Assembly (NCBI RefSeq): GCF_910577135.1
Contig: NZ_CAJTLL010000010.1
Span: 1-64,000, forward strand
Reading direction: 5' to 3'
DNA length: 64,000 nt
DNA from: an uncultured Helicobacter sp.
GTDB lineage: Bacteria; Campylobacterota; Campylobacteria; Campylobacterales; Helicobacteraceae
Shown: positions 8,461 to 18,001 of the stretch, in pieces
Numbering within the stretch: the stretch's first letter is position 1
How the letters are laid out: each line of letters opens with the position of its first letter
Notes under the pieces: model-generated
What the model was told of the DNA's origin: nothing
Database searches by the model: none
The model's input: only the letters and a program-made list of their open reading frames with translations
Translations under genes and position numbers: made by a program

Positions 8461-9117
8461 ATGTTTATATCATTATATCTAAAAAAAGGATTAACGATTA
8501 CTAAACAGGACTTTAGATTCTATGCGAAGGCACGATTGGAGCATTGCTTTAAGCATAATCGCTTGGCAGATAAGGCACTTAATAAAGATTTGCTTACCTA
8601 TTTAGAGAGGCAAAAATGTAGCAAAGTGCTCGTGTATATGCCTTTTGGCAATGAGGTGTATATTATGCCCCTTATTGCCACACTACGCAAAAAAAAATAT
8701 CGCGTTTTTATTCCTTTTATACAAGGACTCAGTTTCAAAATGATACCATTGCGAATGCCATTGCATAAAAACGCATTTGGCATTTATGAGTCAAATAATT
8801 CTATATTTAAATTAATCAAAGTTGATGCGGTAATTATCCCTGTTTTGGGCATTGATAAGCATTTTAGGCGAATAGGGTTTGGGAGGGGTATGTATGATAG
8901 GTTTATGCCTACTCTTAAAAATAAGGTTCATATTATTTTTGTAGCACGAAGTCCAAACTATGTGCCAGATGTTATTACACAAGATTATGACGTGCAGGGA
9001 GATTGTTTTTTAACACCATCGGCTTTATGCGTAAGGAAGCACAATGGAAGTATGGTATGTAATAGGAAGTATAATCTTTGGGTTATTGGTCGGTGTGAGC
9101 GTGTATTTTATCGCTAG
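8461..9117 (+). CDS. fau: 5-formyltetrahydrofolate cyclo-ligase
   Basis: This enzyme converts 5-formyl-THF to 5,10-methenyl-THF using ATP. The diagnostic block GFGRGMYDRFM lies near residues 140-150, with PVLGID just before it and the early motif KVLVYMPFGNEV. The ATG at 8461 has no ribosome-binding site. A strong AAAAAAGGA at 8481-8489 precedes ATT at 8496, which would begin ITKQDFRFYAKARL, where this family normally starts; the real start may therefore be the non-canonical ATT or an upstream codon. The last 74 bases overlap the start of rny in another frame, and the C-terminal residues after LCVRKHN look like read-through rather than conserved sequence. Confidence 0.85.
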   Translation: MFISLYLKKGLTITKQDFRFYAKARLEHCFKHNRLADKALNKDLLTYLERQKCSKVLVYMPFGNEVYIMPLIATLRKKKYRVFIPFIQGLSFKMIPLRMPLHKNAFGIYESNNSIFKLIKVDAVIIPVLGIDKHFRRIGFGRGMYDRFMPTLKNKVHIIFVARSPNYVPDVITQDYDVQGDCFLTPSALCVRKHNGSMVCNRKYNLWVIGRCERVFYR

Positions 9118-10615
9118 AAGGATATTTTACTCTCACTCTCATATCATTATAGAGCAGGCAAAAGCAAAAGCAAAGGCGATTGAATATGAAGCAGAGAGAC
9201 TGCTTAAAGAGCACCAGCTTAAACTTAAAGAGGAGCAGCTTCATTTAGAACGTTCCTATGATGAGGAATGTGCGAAGTTGTCTAAAGAATATGATGCTAA
9301 AGTGGCTAAACTTGACAAAGAAGAGCGTATCAAGTATCAGCAGCTTGAGTATCAAAAGGCACAGATTGACAAAGATAGGCAAGAAGTAGCCGAGCTTAAG
9401 GCAAAGGTCTTGCGCTCACAAACCGAGCTTGATAAGCTCAAAAATGAGAATCAGGATATTAAAAAAGAAATGCTCTGCACCCTTTCAAAACATTTGCAAA
9501 TGAGTAGAGAGGAGGCGACAAACATTCTGCTTTCCCATCTTGAAGAGGAACTTTATGAGGAAAAGGCTATGCTTATTCGCCGTTATGAGAGGGAGGTACA
9601 GCAGGAGGCAAAGAAAAAGGCAAATTATATCCTTGCCCAAGCCACTACACGTTATGCGGGGGATTTTGCCAATGAGCGATTAATTAATGTGGTTAATCTC
9701 CCAAATGATGAGCTAAAGGGGCGAATCATAGGCAAAGAAGGGCGCAATATTAAGACGTTAGAGCTTATTAGTGGTGTTGATGTGATTATTGATGATACAC
9801 CCGGTAGCATTATTTTAAGTAGTTTTAATCTCTACCGCCGTGCGATTGCGACAAAGACGATTGAAAATCTTGTAGAAGATGGACGGATTCAACCTGCAAG
9901 AATTGAAGAGATGTATGAACGTGTCAAAAATGAGATGGACGAGCAGGTGCGGCAAGATGGAGAAAATATCGTGCTTGATATGAATTTAGGCTATATGCAC
10001 CCCGAGCTTACATATTTGCTTGGCAAAATGCGCTATCGTGCGTCATTTGGGCAAAATGCACTCGGGCATTCTATTGAGGTGGCTAATTTGGCAGCTATTA
10101 TTGCTGGGGAGCTTGGAGGCGATGAAAAACTCGCACGCAGAGCGGGAATCTTGCACGATATTGGCAAGTCTCTTACTCAAGAGTTAGGCGGTAGCCACGT
10201 GGATTTGGGTGTGGAGGTTTGCACTCGTTATAAAGAACACCCTGTGGTGATTAACGCTATTAAGGCACATCACGGCTATGAGGAGATTCAAAGCATTGAG
10301 TGCGCGGCAGTATGTGCAGCTGATACACTCTCTGCGGCACGTCCGGGTGCTAGACGTGAGGCATTAGAGAATTTCTTAAAAAGAATGCAGGATATTGAGC
10401 GTATTGCGATGGATAAAATCGGCGTGAAACAAGCCTATGCGATTAATGCTGGGCGTGAAGTGCGGGTGATTGTACGTGCGGATTTGATAAATGATGAAAA
10501 GAGTGTCATCTTAGCACGGGATATTGCTAAAGAGATAGAATCTACTTTGCAGTATCCCGGTGAGATTAAGGTTAGCGTGATACGTGAAATGAGGGCAGTT
10601 GAGTTTGCAAAATAG
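9044..10615 (+). CDS. rny: Ribonuclease Y
   Basis: The 523-residue membrane-anchored endoribonuclease initiates mRNA turnover. An N-terminal transmembrane helix (about 5-25) is followed by a long charged coiled coil (35-200). Then come a KH domain with GRIIGKEGRNIKTLE (about 230) and an HD domain with GILHDIGK (about 368) and AHHGYEE. The end IKVSVIREMRAVEFAK is typical of the family. It starts inside the end of fau, with ATG following GGAAG-type purines. No damage is seen. Confidence 0.95.
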   Translation: MEVWYVIGSIIFGLLVGVSVYFIARRIFYSHSHIIIEQAKAKAKAIEYEAERLLKEHQLKLKEEQLHLERSYDEECAKLSKEYDAKVAKLDKEERIKYQQLEYQKAQIDKDRQEVAELKAKVLRSQTELDKLKNENQDIKKEMLCTLSKHLQMSREEATNILLSHLEEELYEEKAMLIRRYEREVQQEAKKKANYILAQATTRYAGDFANERLINVVNLPNDELKGRIIGKEGRNIKTLELISGVDVIIDDTPGSIILSSFNLYRRAIATKTIENLVEDGRIQPARIEEMYERVKNEMDEQVRQDGENIVLDMNLGYMHPELTYLLGKMRYRASFGQNALGHSIEVANLAAIIAGELGGDEKLARRAGILHDIGKSLTQELGGSHVDLGVEVCTRYKEHPVVINAIKAHHGYEEIQSIECAAVCAADTLSAARPGARREALENFLKRMQDIERIAMDKIGVKQAYAINAGREVRVIVRADLINDEKSVILARDIAKEIESTLQYPGEIKVSVIREMRAVEFAK

Positions 10616-11296
10616 AATAGTGATCCTCAATCTTAGAATTGCACTTGATAAGTGAAGCGCGTCCTTCAGGCGCGAAGCAGATTTTATATCTGCAAAGTAA
10701 GATCTTTTGCAAGTGTGGATTAGCACGTTGTGCGAATGCGGCGATTACATCGCAACAGCAAGGGCATAATAGATTAGAGAATCTCTACCTTAGAAAATGA
10801 GTTTGTAAATGTGGATTAGTACTTCGTGTGAATGCAGCTCTTACATCATATATAGTAAAGTTTAAGTATTGAAAATTTTTGCTTAGTGTGGAGCATTCTA
10901 TAAATCTAGGAAAATAGGGTTTGCTCATTATAAAATAAAAATATTTTTCTTGCGGAAGGTAGAAAATGTTCAGGGGATTTATCAAGGTTGAGGGCTGCAT
11001 TTTGCAAGTGTGGGGCGAGAGGGTATCTAGCAAACACCGCGTATGTATGCAAATCTTCGTGTAATTTAATTTTTATGCAAGTGAAGTATTTCACTGAAAT
11101 ATACTCATTCCTTGAAAACCACAAAAAAATTTTTGAAACAATATTATATTTTTAACACAGACAAAAGCAAAAGGATTGTTTTATGCGTAGCTCATACTCT
11201 TAATACAGTAGAATGTGGTGGTAGAGAATACGGAGATTCTAAGGGGGCTTTGAAGCTTCTAGAATCTTCTATTTGCCATAAAATTGAGTAAAAACC
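10616..11296. repeat. 680-base intergenic region with dispersed hairpin repeats
   Basis: No gene is seen here. A repeat unit lies at 10704-10788: GCAAGTGTGGATTAGCAC, then GTGCGAATGC, GCGATTACATCGC, CAACAGCAAGGGCATAATAG and TTAGAGAATCTC. A diverged second unit is at 10797-10860 and a partial one near 10993-11030. Each complete unit contains two small hairpins (GCAC/GTGC and GCGAT/ATCGC). Related copies occur at about 16720-16775, 19191-19275, 20521-20590, 22930-23165 and 29776-30030. Short hydrophobic or basic ORFs here are translations of the repeat. Confidence 0.7.
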
Positions 11297-13252
11297 TTAC
11301 TCCAAATATGTCCCATAGATAGCTCCTTGTATCAAATCTACGCTTTCAAGGCGAACATTGATGATTGTGTATTTCTCAAGTGAGTGTGAAAGTGTAATTT
11401 TCATCTGTGGTATCACATCTAAAGCTATACAATGGGAGGATTCATCTATGACAATGGCGGGACACATCACTTGTTTATGTGAATCTAAAAGTTCTGCTGC
11501 ATAGCGAAGCATTTTAAGACGATAGAATGCTTGCTCAATATGGCTGATTTGCCTTTCTTTGACATTCAGCTCTTCAGCGATCCCATTGAGAGTATGTGTT
11601 AAAAAATCAATACTTTTGTGTTTGTGCAAAATAGCCTTTAAAATTCTATGCACTACCAAATCGCTATATCGGCGAATAGGCGAGGTAAAATGTGTATAGA
11701 CATCAAAACCTAAGCCAAAATGCCCTATGTTATGTGTGCTATATGTGGCTTTGGCAAAGGATTGAATAATCATACTATCTAGGATATCACGCATTTTAAG
11801 TGTGTGGGCTTCTACATTATGGGTATACATATATGCGCTTTGTGCCTGAAGTGTGTGAATGAGTTTGTGAATATCTTTGGTCTGCGGGATTTCAAAGCCC
11901 ATATTTTCAAGCTGCCACAAAAGAAAGCCGATACGATCTTTTTTTGGGGTGGGGTGGATTCTATAAATACCTTGAGGAGCAGTATTTTCGAGCATTTTTG
12001 CACTCTCCACATTAGCTAAGAGCATTGATTCTTCAATAATGCTATGGGCTAAGCCTTGCTGATGTCGCTGCCAATGGGATATTTTACCCTCCACATTAAG
12101 CTCTAGGGTTATTTCCTCACTGCAAAATTCATAGCCTTGCTTTAAGCGATGTGCTTTTGCCTTTTTCACATAGGGCACATAGGCTTTGAGCCATTTTTGG
12201 ATTGCCTTAGGCAGGGGATTTGGCTGATTGTGTAAAAAGGCTTCTACTTCTTCATAGCTCACATTAGCCTGTGGCATAATCATCGCTTCTAAAAGCTCGC
12301 TTTGTAAGATATGGGCTTGTTTATTTAAGCAAATCTTCCACACCATTGCTAAAGAAAGCTTTTGCGCCTTAAGTGAGCAGATTCCACTGCTTAGCTCATT
12401 GGGGAGCATAGGGATTACTTTATGCGGAAAATATATGCTAAAGCCTCTTTGTCTTGTATTTTTATCAAGCTCACTCTCCATACTGACATATTCACTCACA
12501 TCGGCAATAGCCACATAGAGCGTTTGCTCCTTTGTGTCAAAATAAATGGCATCATCGTGGTCTTTTGCGTCTTTTGGGTCAATCACACAAAAAGGCAGAT
12601 GGCTTAAATCCACACGATGAGTATACATCTCTTTACAGAGCGTATCATCAAAGGCTTTAGCGTTTTGGATTGCAATGGGGCTAAAGTCTTTTGCCATACC
12701 ATTGAGGGCGAGTTTTTCATCAATATGCGCATCTTTTAGAATCCCCAGCACTTCAGTAATTTCACCCGTGGCGATTTCTACTCTCACTACACAATAGGGA
12801 GGCAAGGCACGGAGGGACTTTTGCGAGGCTTTAAGGGTGATAAATGCGGCTTTATGAGACTTGACCCCCAATTCCACAGCTTTTATCATACCTTTTTGTA
12901 GTACAAGCACAGCAAAACAATATGGCTTAGCACGATACAAAAGGGTGATAAAATGCAGCCTCTCTCTACTTTTAATCTTTGCTAAGATGATATCGCCCTT
13001 TCTAAACCCCATACCCTTTATACCATCAAGAAAGGCATCTTTAGTATGAGGAGAGCGAAGGTCTTTTACAAAAACTTTGCCTGATTGGGCAATATCTATA
13101 ATGCCTATAACAAGGGTAGATTTAAGCGCGATATGCTTTCCTTTGGATTCAAGTGCATCCATATCTTGCAGTTGGGCTAATGCGTGAGAAAAGGATTTAG
13201 GAATGCGATTTTTCAATGTAGATTGCGCAATGAGTGTGTAAAAATAAATCAT
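11297..13252 (-). CDS. rnr: Ribonuclease R (RNase II family exoribonuclease)
   Basis: The protein degrades structured RNA 3' to 5'. I place the start at ATG 13252 (MIYFYTLIAQST), preceded by AAGGAA, rather than at a frame opening 66 bases earlier. This gives about 651 residues, close to the short Helicobacter RNase R. The catalytic centre reads CVIDPKDAKDHDDAIYF, with all the metal-binding aspartates. GFSIYFPHKVIPMLP and HFTSPIRRYSDLVVHR are further signature blocks. The C-terminal S1 domain is short or divergent and the protein lacks the long basic tail of E. coli RNase R. It is divergent from clpS. Confidence 0.93.
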   Translation of the reverse strand: MIYFYTLIAQSTLKNRIPKSFSHALAQLQDMDALESKGKHIALKSTLVIGIIDIAQSGKVFVKDLRSPHTKDAFLDGIKGMGFRKGDIILAKIKSRERLHFITLLYRAKPYCFAVLVLQKGMIKAVELGVKSHKAAFITLKASQKSLRALPPYCVVRVEIATGEITEVLGILKDAHIDEKLALNGMAKDFSPIAIQNAKAFDDTLCKEMYTHRVDLSHLPFCVIDPKDAKDHDDAIYFDTKEQTLYVAIADVSEYVSMESELDKNTRQRGFSIYFPHKVIPMLPNELSSGICSLKAQKLSLAMVWKICLNKQAHILQSELLEAMIMPQANVSYEEVEAFLHNQPNPLPKAIQKWLKAYVPYVKKAKAHRLKQGYEFCSEEITLELNVEGKISHWQRHQQGLAHSIIEESMLLANVESAKMLENTAPQGIYRIHPTPKKDRIGFLLWQLENMGFEIPQTKDIHKLIHTLQAQSAYMYTHNVEAHTLKMRDILDSMIIQSFAKATYSTHNIGHFGLGFDVYTHFTSPIRRYSDLVVHRILKAILHKHKSIDFLTHTLNGIAEELNVKERQISHIEQAFYRLKMLRYAAELLDSHKQVMCPAIVIDESSHCIALDVIPQMKITLSHSLEKYTIINVRLESVDLIQGAIYGTYLE

Positions 13253-13349
13253 TAAGTATTCCTTCGCAGATTCACAAACCAGAAGTATTATATCTTTGAA
13301 AAGTAGCATAAAAAACAAAATTCTAAAAAATATATTCGTTTTACCAAAC

Positions 13350-13360
13350 TTTGATAAAAT
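13350..13360 (+). promoter_or_regulatory. Probable -10 region for the clpS-clpA operon
   Basis: TTTGATAAAAT, with the -10-like TAAAAT at 13355-13360, lies about 33 bases before the clpS start in an A/T-rich divergent intergenic region. As is usual in Helicobacter, no -35 hexamer is clear. Confidence 0.4.
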
Positions 13361-13392
13361 AGCACTTTTTAATCAATTCTAAAGGGGATAAT

Positions 13393-13695
13393 TTGGCGCA
13401 TACGGGATTTGAGACAAGCACAGATACATTACTTGAGGAGCCAAGACTTTATCGCGTTTTGCTTTTAAATGATGATTATACAGCGATGGATTTTGTAACG
13501 CAGATTCTTATGGAGGTGTTTGATAAGACTTCTGATGAAGCTACGGCTATTATGCTAAAGATTCACAACGAGGGCAGGGGAGTATGCGGGATTTATACCT
13601 ATGATATTGCTGAACTCAAGAGCCAAATTGTTACCCAAAAGGCAAAGGCACATAAATATCCCCTTCGTGTTATCACCGAGGAAATGCTTTCTTAA
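13393..13695 (+). CDS. clpS: ClpS adaptor protein
   Basis: The 100-residue adaptor delivers N-degron substrates to ClpAP. The start is TTG at 13393 with AAAGGGG seven bases before; no in-frame ATG would leave the conserved core intact. The core LYRVLLLNDDYTAMDFVTQIL contains the conserved NDD and the Met of the binding pocket. MLKIHNEGRGVCGIYTYDIAE follows, with the substrate-binding histidine. The clpA start lies nine bases downstream, giving a clpS-clpA operon. Confidence 0.95.
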   Translation: MAHTGFETSTDTLLEEPRLYRVLLLNDDYTAMDFVTQILMEVFDKTSDEATAIMLKIHNEGRGVCGIYTYDIAELKSQIVTQKAKAHKYPLRVITEEMLS

Positions 13696-13704
13696 GGAGG
13701 GTAT

Positions 13705-15957
13705 ATGATAGGACAGAATCTTACGCTTATTTTTAATGAATCTATCGATATTGCACGAGAAATGCGACATAATATCCTCACAACAGAACATCTATTTTTA
13801 GCCACGCTGAATAATACTCAAGGTATTTCTATTTTGCAAAAATGTGGGGGTAATATACAGGAAATGCGCCGTATGACAAATCTCTATTTGCAAAAATATG
13901 TGCCATTTTCTCATCATCTCATACAAAACCCTAGGCAAACACCAGCCCTTGATAGAATTATCGAAACAATGGTAAAGCACGCTCAAAATAGTAATCGTCA
14001 AAGTGTAGATGTAGGAGATCTCCTTGCCTCTATTATGGAAGAAAATCAAAGCTTTAGCACACAGATACTCAAATCTCAAGGTATTGATAGACTAAGTGTG
14101 CTAGAAGTTATCACGCAACAAGAGCACGAAGATGTAATAAATGAAAGCACACAATCTGCAGAAAGTTATCTTGAAAAATACACAAGGAACCTCTCTGCAC
14201 TTGCTAAAGAGGACAAAATCGACCCTGTTATTGGGCGCGAGGCAGAGATTTGGCGTGTGAGTGAGATACTCTGCAGACGTAAAAAAAACAACCCTATACT
14301 TGTAGGTGAGCCCGGTGTGGGGAAAACTGCCATTGCTGAAGGATTAGCACTAGAGATTTATCATAAGCGATTGCCAAAGGCTTTACACAATGCGCAAATT
14401 TTCGCCCTTGATGTGGGCAGTATGATTTCAGGGAGCAAATATCGCGGCGATTTTGAAAAGCGATTAAAAGGTGTGCTAAAAGAAATCGCGCAAATTCCCC
14501 ATAGTGTGCTATTTATCGATGAGATTCACACGATTGTAGGTGCTGGAGCAACTTCTGGATCAAATCTTGATGCCTCTAATCTCCTTAAGCCCGCCCTTGC
14601 TAATGGTGCATTACGTTGCATTGGGGCGACTACCTTTAGTGAGTTTAAAACGCATTTTGATAAGGATAAAGCCCTTGTGAGGCGATTTAGCAAGGTAGAA
14701 GTCAAAGAGCCAAGTTTGGAGGATTGCTATAAAATCATAGAGGGTTTAGCACCCATTTATGAATCTTATCATCACATCAAATATACAAAAAAAGCCCTCA
14801 AAGCCTGTGTGGATTTATCTAATCGATATATCAGCGATAAATTTTTACCCGATAAGGCGATTGATTTGCTTGATGAAGTGGGGGCAAATATTAGAATCTA
14901 CCGCACGGACAAAGATTCTATGCCTCTTATTACTATTAAAGATATAGAATCTATCCTTAGCAAAAGTGTGCATATCCCTAAAAGCTCTATGAGTAAAGAT
15001 GAGGGAAAAGCCCTGCTTACCCTTGCTAGCAAGCTTAAAGAGCGTATTTTCTCGCAGGATAAAGCCATTGATGAGCTAAGCAAAGTGATTAAGACAAACA
15101 AAGCCGGGCTAAGTGAGGGGAATAAGCCTATTGGTAGTTTTGTCTTTGCTGGACCTAGCGGCGTGGGGAAAACTGAACTTGCTAAAGAATTAGCGCGTAT
15201 TTTAGGCATTGGGTTTGTTAAATTTGATATGAGCGAATATATGGAGGCACATTCTATTTCGCGGCTTATTGGTGCACCTGCGGGATATGTGGGCTTTGAG
15301 CAGGGGGGATTACTTGTAGATTCTATCCGTAAGAATCCCCATTGTGTATTATTGCTTGATGAAATTGAAAAGGCGCATATCGATATTTATAATATTTTGT
15401 TGCAGATTCTTGATTCTGCAAGTCTCACAGACAATGCTGGGAATAAGGCGGATTTTAAGAATGTAATTGTCATTATGACAAGCAATGCTGGGAGTAAGGA
15501 GGCAAACACATTGGGCTTTAGAGCGGATATACAAAGCAAAAATGATAGCGCTATCAAAATGCTTTTCTCCCCTGAATTGCGTAGTCGAATCGATAGTGTG
15601 ATACATTTTAATCCGCTAGGGCTTAAAGAATATACATTGATTGCTAAAAAATACATTAGCGATCTTGCTACCTCGCTTAAGGAGCGGTATATTAAGGTAA
15701 GCATAGATACTAAGGCGCTGCATTATCTTGCCACACAAAGTATGGATAAAGCCCTTGGTGCGCGAGAGATAAAAAAGATTATCGATAGTCAAATCAAACT
15801 CGCCTTAAGTGATGAAATCCTCTTTGGTGCACTAAAAAAGGGGGGCAATGTAAAAATCACTCTCAAACAATCCCCCACGCCACATATCGCGCTTGTTTGC
15901 AATAAGATTGACAAAAGCATAGAAAACAATAAAAAAGATGTTGCCAAAGTGCTTTAA
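13705..15957 (+). CDS. clpA: ATP-dependent Clp protease ATPase subunit ClpA
   Basis: This 750-residue AAA+ unfoldase partners with ClpP. It has an N-terminal Clp_N repeat domain (NILTTEHLFLATLNN, residues 1-140) and two ATPase modules: Walker A GEPGVGKT near residue 204 with Walker B VLFIDEIHT, and GPSGVGKT near 486 with VLLLDEIEKAH. The absence of a ClpB-type middle coiled coil, and the adjacent clpS, identify ClpA. The start ATG has AAGGAGGG five bases upstream. Its last 20 bases overlap the start of the next gene. Confidence 0.95.
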   Translation: MIGQNLTLIFNESIDIAREMRHNILTTEHLFLATLNNTQGISILQKCGGNIQEMRRMTNLYLQKYVPFSHHLIQNPRQTPALDRIIETMVKHAQNSNRQSVDVGDLLASIMEENQSFSTQILKSQGIDRLSVLEVITQQEHEDVINESTQSAESYLEKYTRNLSALAKEDKIDPVIGREAEIWRVSEILCRRKKNNPILVGEPGVGKTAIAEGLALEIYHKRLPKALHNAQIFALDVGSMISGSKYRGDFEKRLKGVLKEIAQIPHSVLFIDEIHTIVGAGATSGSNLDASNLLKPALANGALRCIGATTFSEFKTHFDKDKALVRRFSKVEVKEPSLEDCYKIIEGLAPIYESYHHIKYTKKALKACVDLSNRYISDKFLPDKAIDLLDEVGANIRIYRTDKDSMPLITIKDIESILSKSVHIPKSSMSKDEGKALLTLASKLKERIFSQDKAIDELSKVIKTNKAGLSEGNKPIGSFVFAGPSGVGKTELAKELARILGIGFVKFDMSEYMEAHSISRLIGAPAGYVGFEQGGLLVDSIRKNPHCVLLLDEIEKAHIDIYNILLQILDSASLTDNAGNKADFKNVIVIMTSNAGSKEANTLGFRADIQSKNDSAIKMLFSPELRSRIDSVIHFNPLGLKEYTLIAKKYISDLATSLKERYIKVSIDTKALHYLATQSMDKALGAREIKKIIDSQIKLALSDEILFGALKKGGNVKITLKQSPTPHIALVCNKIDKSIENNKKDVAKVL

Positions 15958-16702
15958 TTTCTCGTGGGAGGAGTATTCCGCTTGTGTCTATCGCTCCTCA
16001 TTTGAGGGTTTTAGCGGCTATTTTAAACCTATAAGCGATTTTAAAAGAGCCTATCACCTCATTGGCTTGGATAAAGAGATTGCTGCTCTCACACACAATA
16101 CACAGGCTTTTATGCGAGGAGAGAGGGCTTCTCACGCTTTGCTTTGGGGGGCTAGAGGCTGTGGGAAAAGCTCGTGTTTGCAGCAGGTATTAAGTGATGT
16201 ATTAGCTCTAGATTCGCTTTTGCGTATCATAGAGTTAAGCAAAGAATCTTTAGGTATTTTGCCTATGGTGCAAGATTGTGTGCGGGAATTGCCCTATAAA
16301 TTCATTATTATGTGTGATGACTTATCCTTTGAGCCAAATGAGCAAGGCTACAAATCCCTTAAAAGCATACTTGAAGGTTCTTTTGAGAATAAAGCGGAGA
16401 ATGTGTTATTTTACACGACATCTAACCAACGCCACCTCATTAGCGAATCTTACCCTCAAGACACACTCCATCTCAATGATGCACAAGATGAGATTCTCTC
16501 CTTAAGCGATAGATTTGGGCTTGTGCTAGGATTTTATACCCTAAGTCGCACGGAGTTTATGGCACTTTTAGAAACAATGCTACAAACGCCTCTTGATGAG
16601 AATTTAAAGCTCAAAGCATTGCAGTTTAGCACACTCAAAGGCTCGTGTAATCCCCGCATAGCGCACGAATTTTGCACTCTCTATCGTAATAAGATTCTGT
16701 AG
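15938..16702 (+). CDS. DUF815-family AAA+ ATPase
   Basis: The 254-residue protein has Walker A GARGCGKSS (about residues 70-78) and Walker B FIIMCDDLSFE (about 124-134). An arginine/serine sensor region VLFYTTSNQRHLISES follows. This combination is the DUF815 ATPase family, whose function is not established. The gene overlaps clpA by 20 bases, so it is co-translated with the Clp unfoldase. That suggests, without proving, a link to protein quality control. Confidence 0.85.
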   Translation: MLPKCFNFSWEEYSACVYRSSFEGFSGYFKPISDFKRAYHLIGLDKEIAALTHNTQAFMRGERASHALLWGARGCGKSSCLQQVLSDVLALDSLLRIIELSKESLGILPMVQDCVRELPYKFIIMCDDLSFEPNEQGYKSLKSILEGSFENKAENVLFYTTSNQRHLISESYPQDTLHLNDAQDEILSLSDRFGLVLGFYTLSRTEFMALLETMLQTPLDENLKLKALQFSTLKGSCNPRIAHEFCTLYRNKIL

Positions 16703-16826
16703 CCCAAGCTGTTTTATGTATCGCCGCATTGCAAAAAGTGCCAATTTATACTTGCAAAATCCTCCAAAAACAAAGGGATATATTAAATTTTTAAGATTTA
16801 TTCAGTGAGAAATGGATTTCTAAGGC
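16703..16826 (-). repeat. Intergenic copy of the dispersed hairpin repeat (diverged)
   Basis: Read on the minus strand, 16775-16715 gives TTTTGCAAGT, then GGCACTTTTTGCAATGC and GGCGATACAT. This matches the order of blocks in the repeat at 10704-10788 with substitutions. It lies between the convergent ends of the DUF815 gene and hemW, where it could act as a bidirectional transcript end. Confidence 0.45.
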
Positions 16827-17912
16827 TTAAAGTCTAGATTCTATCCATAAGGCAATCTCATCGCTTAAAAATAGCTCCTTAGCGCGTAAGAACTGCCTAT
16901 CGCCGCACATATATAGCTCACATTTCCCACCCTCAAGCAAATCGCTCAAAGCCTGTGAGTGCAAAATATGACTAAAAGAGCTTATATCCACGCCCTTAGT
17001 ACATCTAAGCCCTAGCATTATTGCCTCTGTTTGCAAATCTGCCTCGCTCAAATGCTCTTTATGCCGTTTAGTAGGATTTTGTAAATATTCTTTAAGATGA
17101 GAGCAAGTCCTTGAGCGAATCTTACCCACTCTTCCCACAGCTCCTGCCCCGCAGCCTAGATATTCTTCCCCCTGCCAATAGCCTAGATTGTGTTTGCATT
17201 GCCTATTTTCCCTTGCATAATTAGACACTTCATATTGCATGAATCCCCTATCTTGCAGTATCTCACGTGTGTAGAAAATCAACTCTTCATCTGTGCGACA
17301 CTGCTTATTGCTTGATTTTGAGGCAAAATGTGAGCCTTCATCGATACTCAAGGCATATATAGATATATGATTGATGGGTAGTTTGAGTGCGGAGGTAAGC
17401 TCAAATGCGATAAGGGGCTTATTATCAAGTGGGGTATTGATGATTAAATCACAGCTCAAATTCCCAAATCCCGCATTATACGCACTTTCCATACGATGAG
17501 TAATGTCTTTTGCGCTATGTTCGCGTTCTAGATATTGTAACTTTGCGTTATCAAAGCTCTGCACCCCTACACTTAGCCTATTTGCCCCCAAAGTGCATAA
17601 ATCCCTGCACCATTGCGCACTTAAGAGATTTACATTTGCCTCTAGGGTAATCTCACAATGCGGGGCAAGATTAGCATATTTATGCACAAGCGTGAAAATA
17701 GTTTCATAATGCCTCGCGCTTAAAATATTAGGAGTGCCTCCACCGATAAAAATAGAGCTAAGGCAATAATGCTTATCCTGCAAAGTATGGGCTAAATCTA
17801 CACACAAAGTTTCAATATAGTTATTAAAATATGCCTCCTCCCCCACAAAAGAAGTAAAGGCGCAATATCCGCATTTGCTCGTGCAAAAAGGTATGTGAAT
17901 GTAAAGCAGCAT
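16827..17912 (-). CDS. hemW: Radical SAM heme chaperone HemW
   Basis: The 361-residue protein carries the radical-SAM cluster motif in IHIPFCTSKCGYCAF (CxxxCxxC). Other family blocks are IFIGGGTPN, EANVNLLSAQW and RLSVGVQSFDN. The residue after the third cysteine is AF rather than the extra cysteine of true HemN oxidases, and the length is near 360. Together these favour HemW, which inserts heme into respiratory enzymes, over coproporphyrinogen oxidase. The end includes a HemN_C-like domain with GLRCTKGVDISSF. It is convergent with the DUF815 gene and divergent from rppH. Confidence 0.9.
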   Translation of the reverse strand: MLLYIHIPFCTSKCGYCAFTSFVGEEAYFNNYIETLCVDLAHTLQDKHYCLSSIFIGGGTPNILSARHYETIFTLVHKYANLAPHCEITLEANVNLLSAQWCRDLCTLGANRLSVGVQSFDNAKLQYLEREHSAKDITHRMESAYNAGFGNLSCDLIINTPLDNKPLIAFELTSALKLPINHISIYALSIDEGSHFASKSSNKQCRTDEELIFYTREILQDRGFMQYEVSNYARENRQCKHNLGYWQGEEYLGCGAGAVGRVGKIRSRTCSHLKEYLQNPTKRHKEHLSEADLQTEAIMLGLRCTKGVDISSFSHILHSQALSDLLEGGKCELYMCGDRQFLRAKELFLSDEIALWIESRL

Positions 17913-18001
17913 AAATAATAATCCCTTGGTGGCTTCTTAAAAGATTATTGTATATTATAGCTTATAATGCACAGCAAAATGATACAACCCAAAGGCAGAG
18001 T

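Noticed and set aside
10616..11296. Several 70-80 codon minus-strand ORFs after rny
   Set aside because: They run through the dispersed hairpin repeats, and their sequences recur wherever the repeat does.
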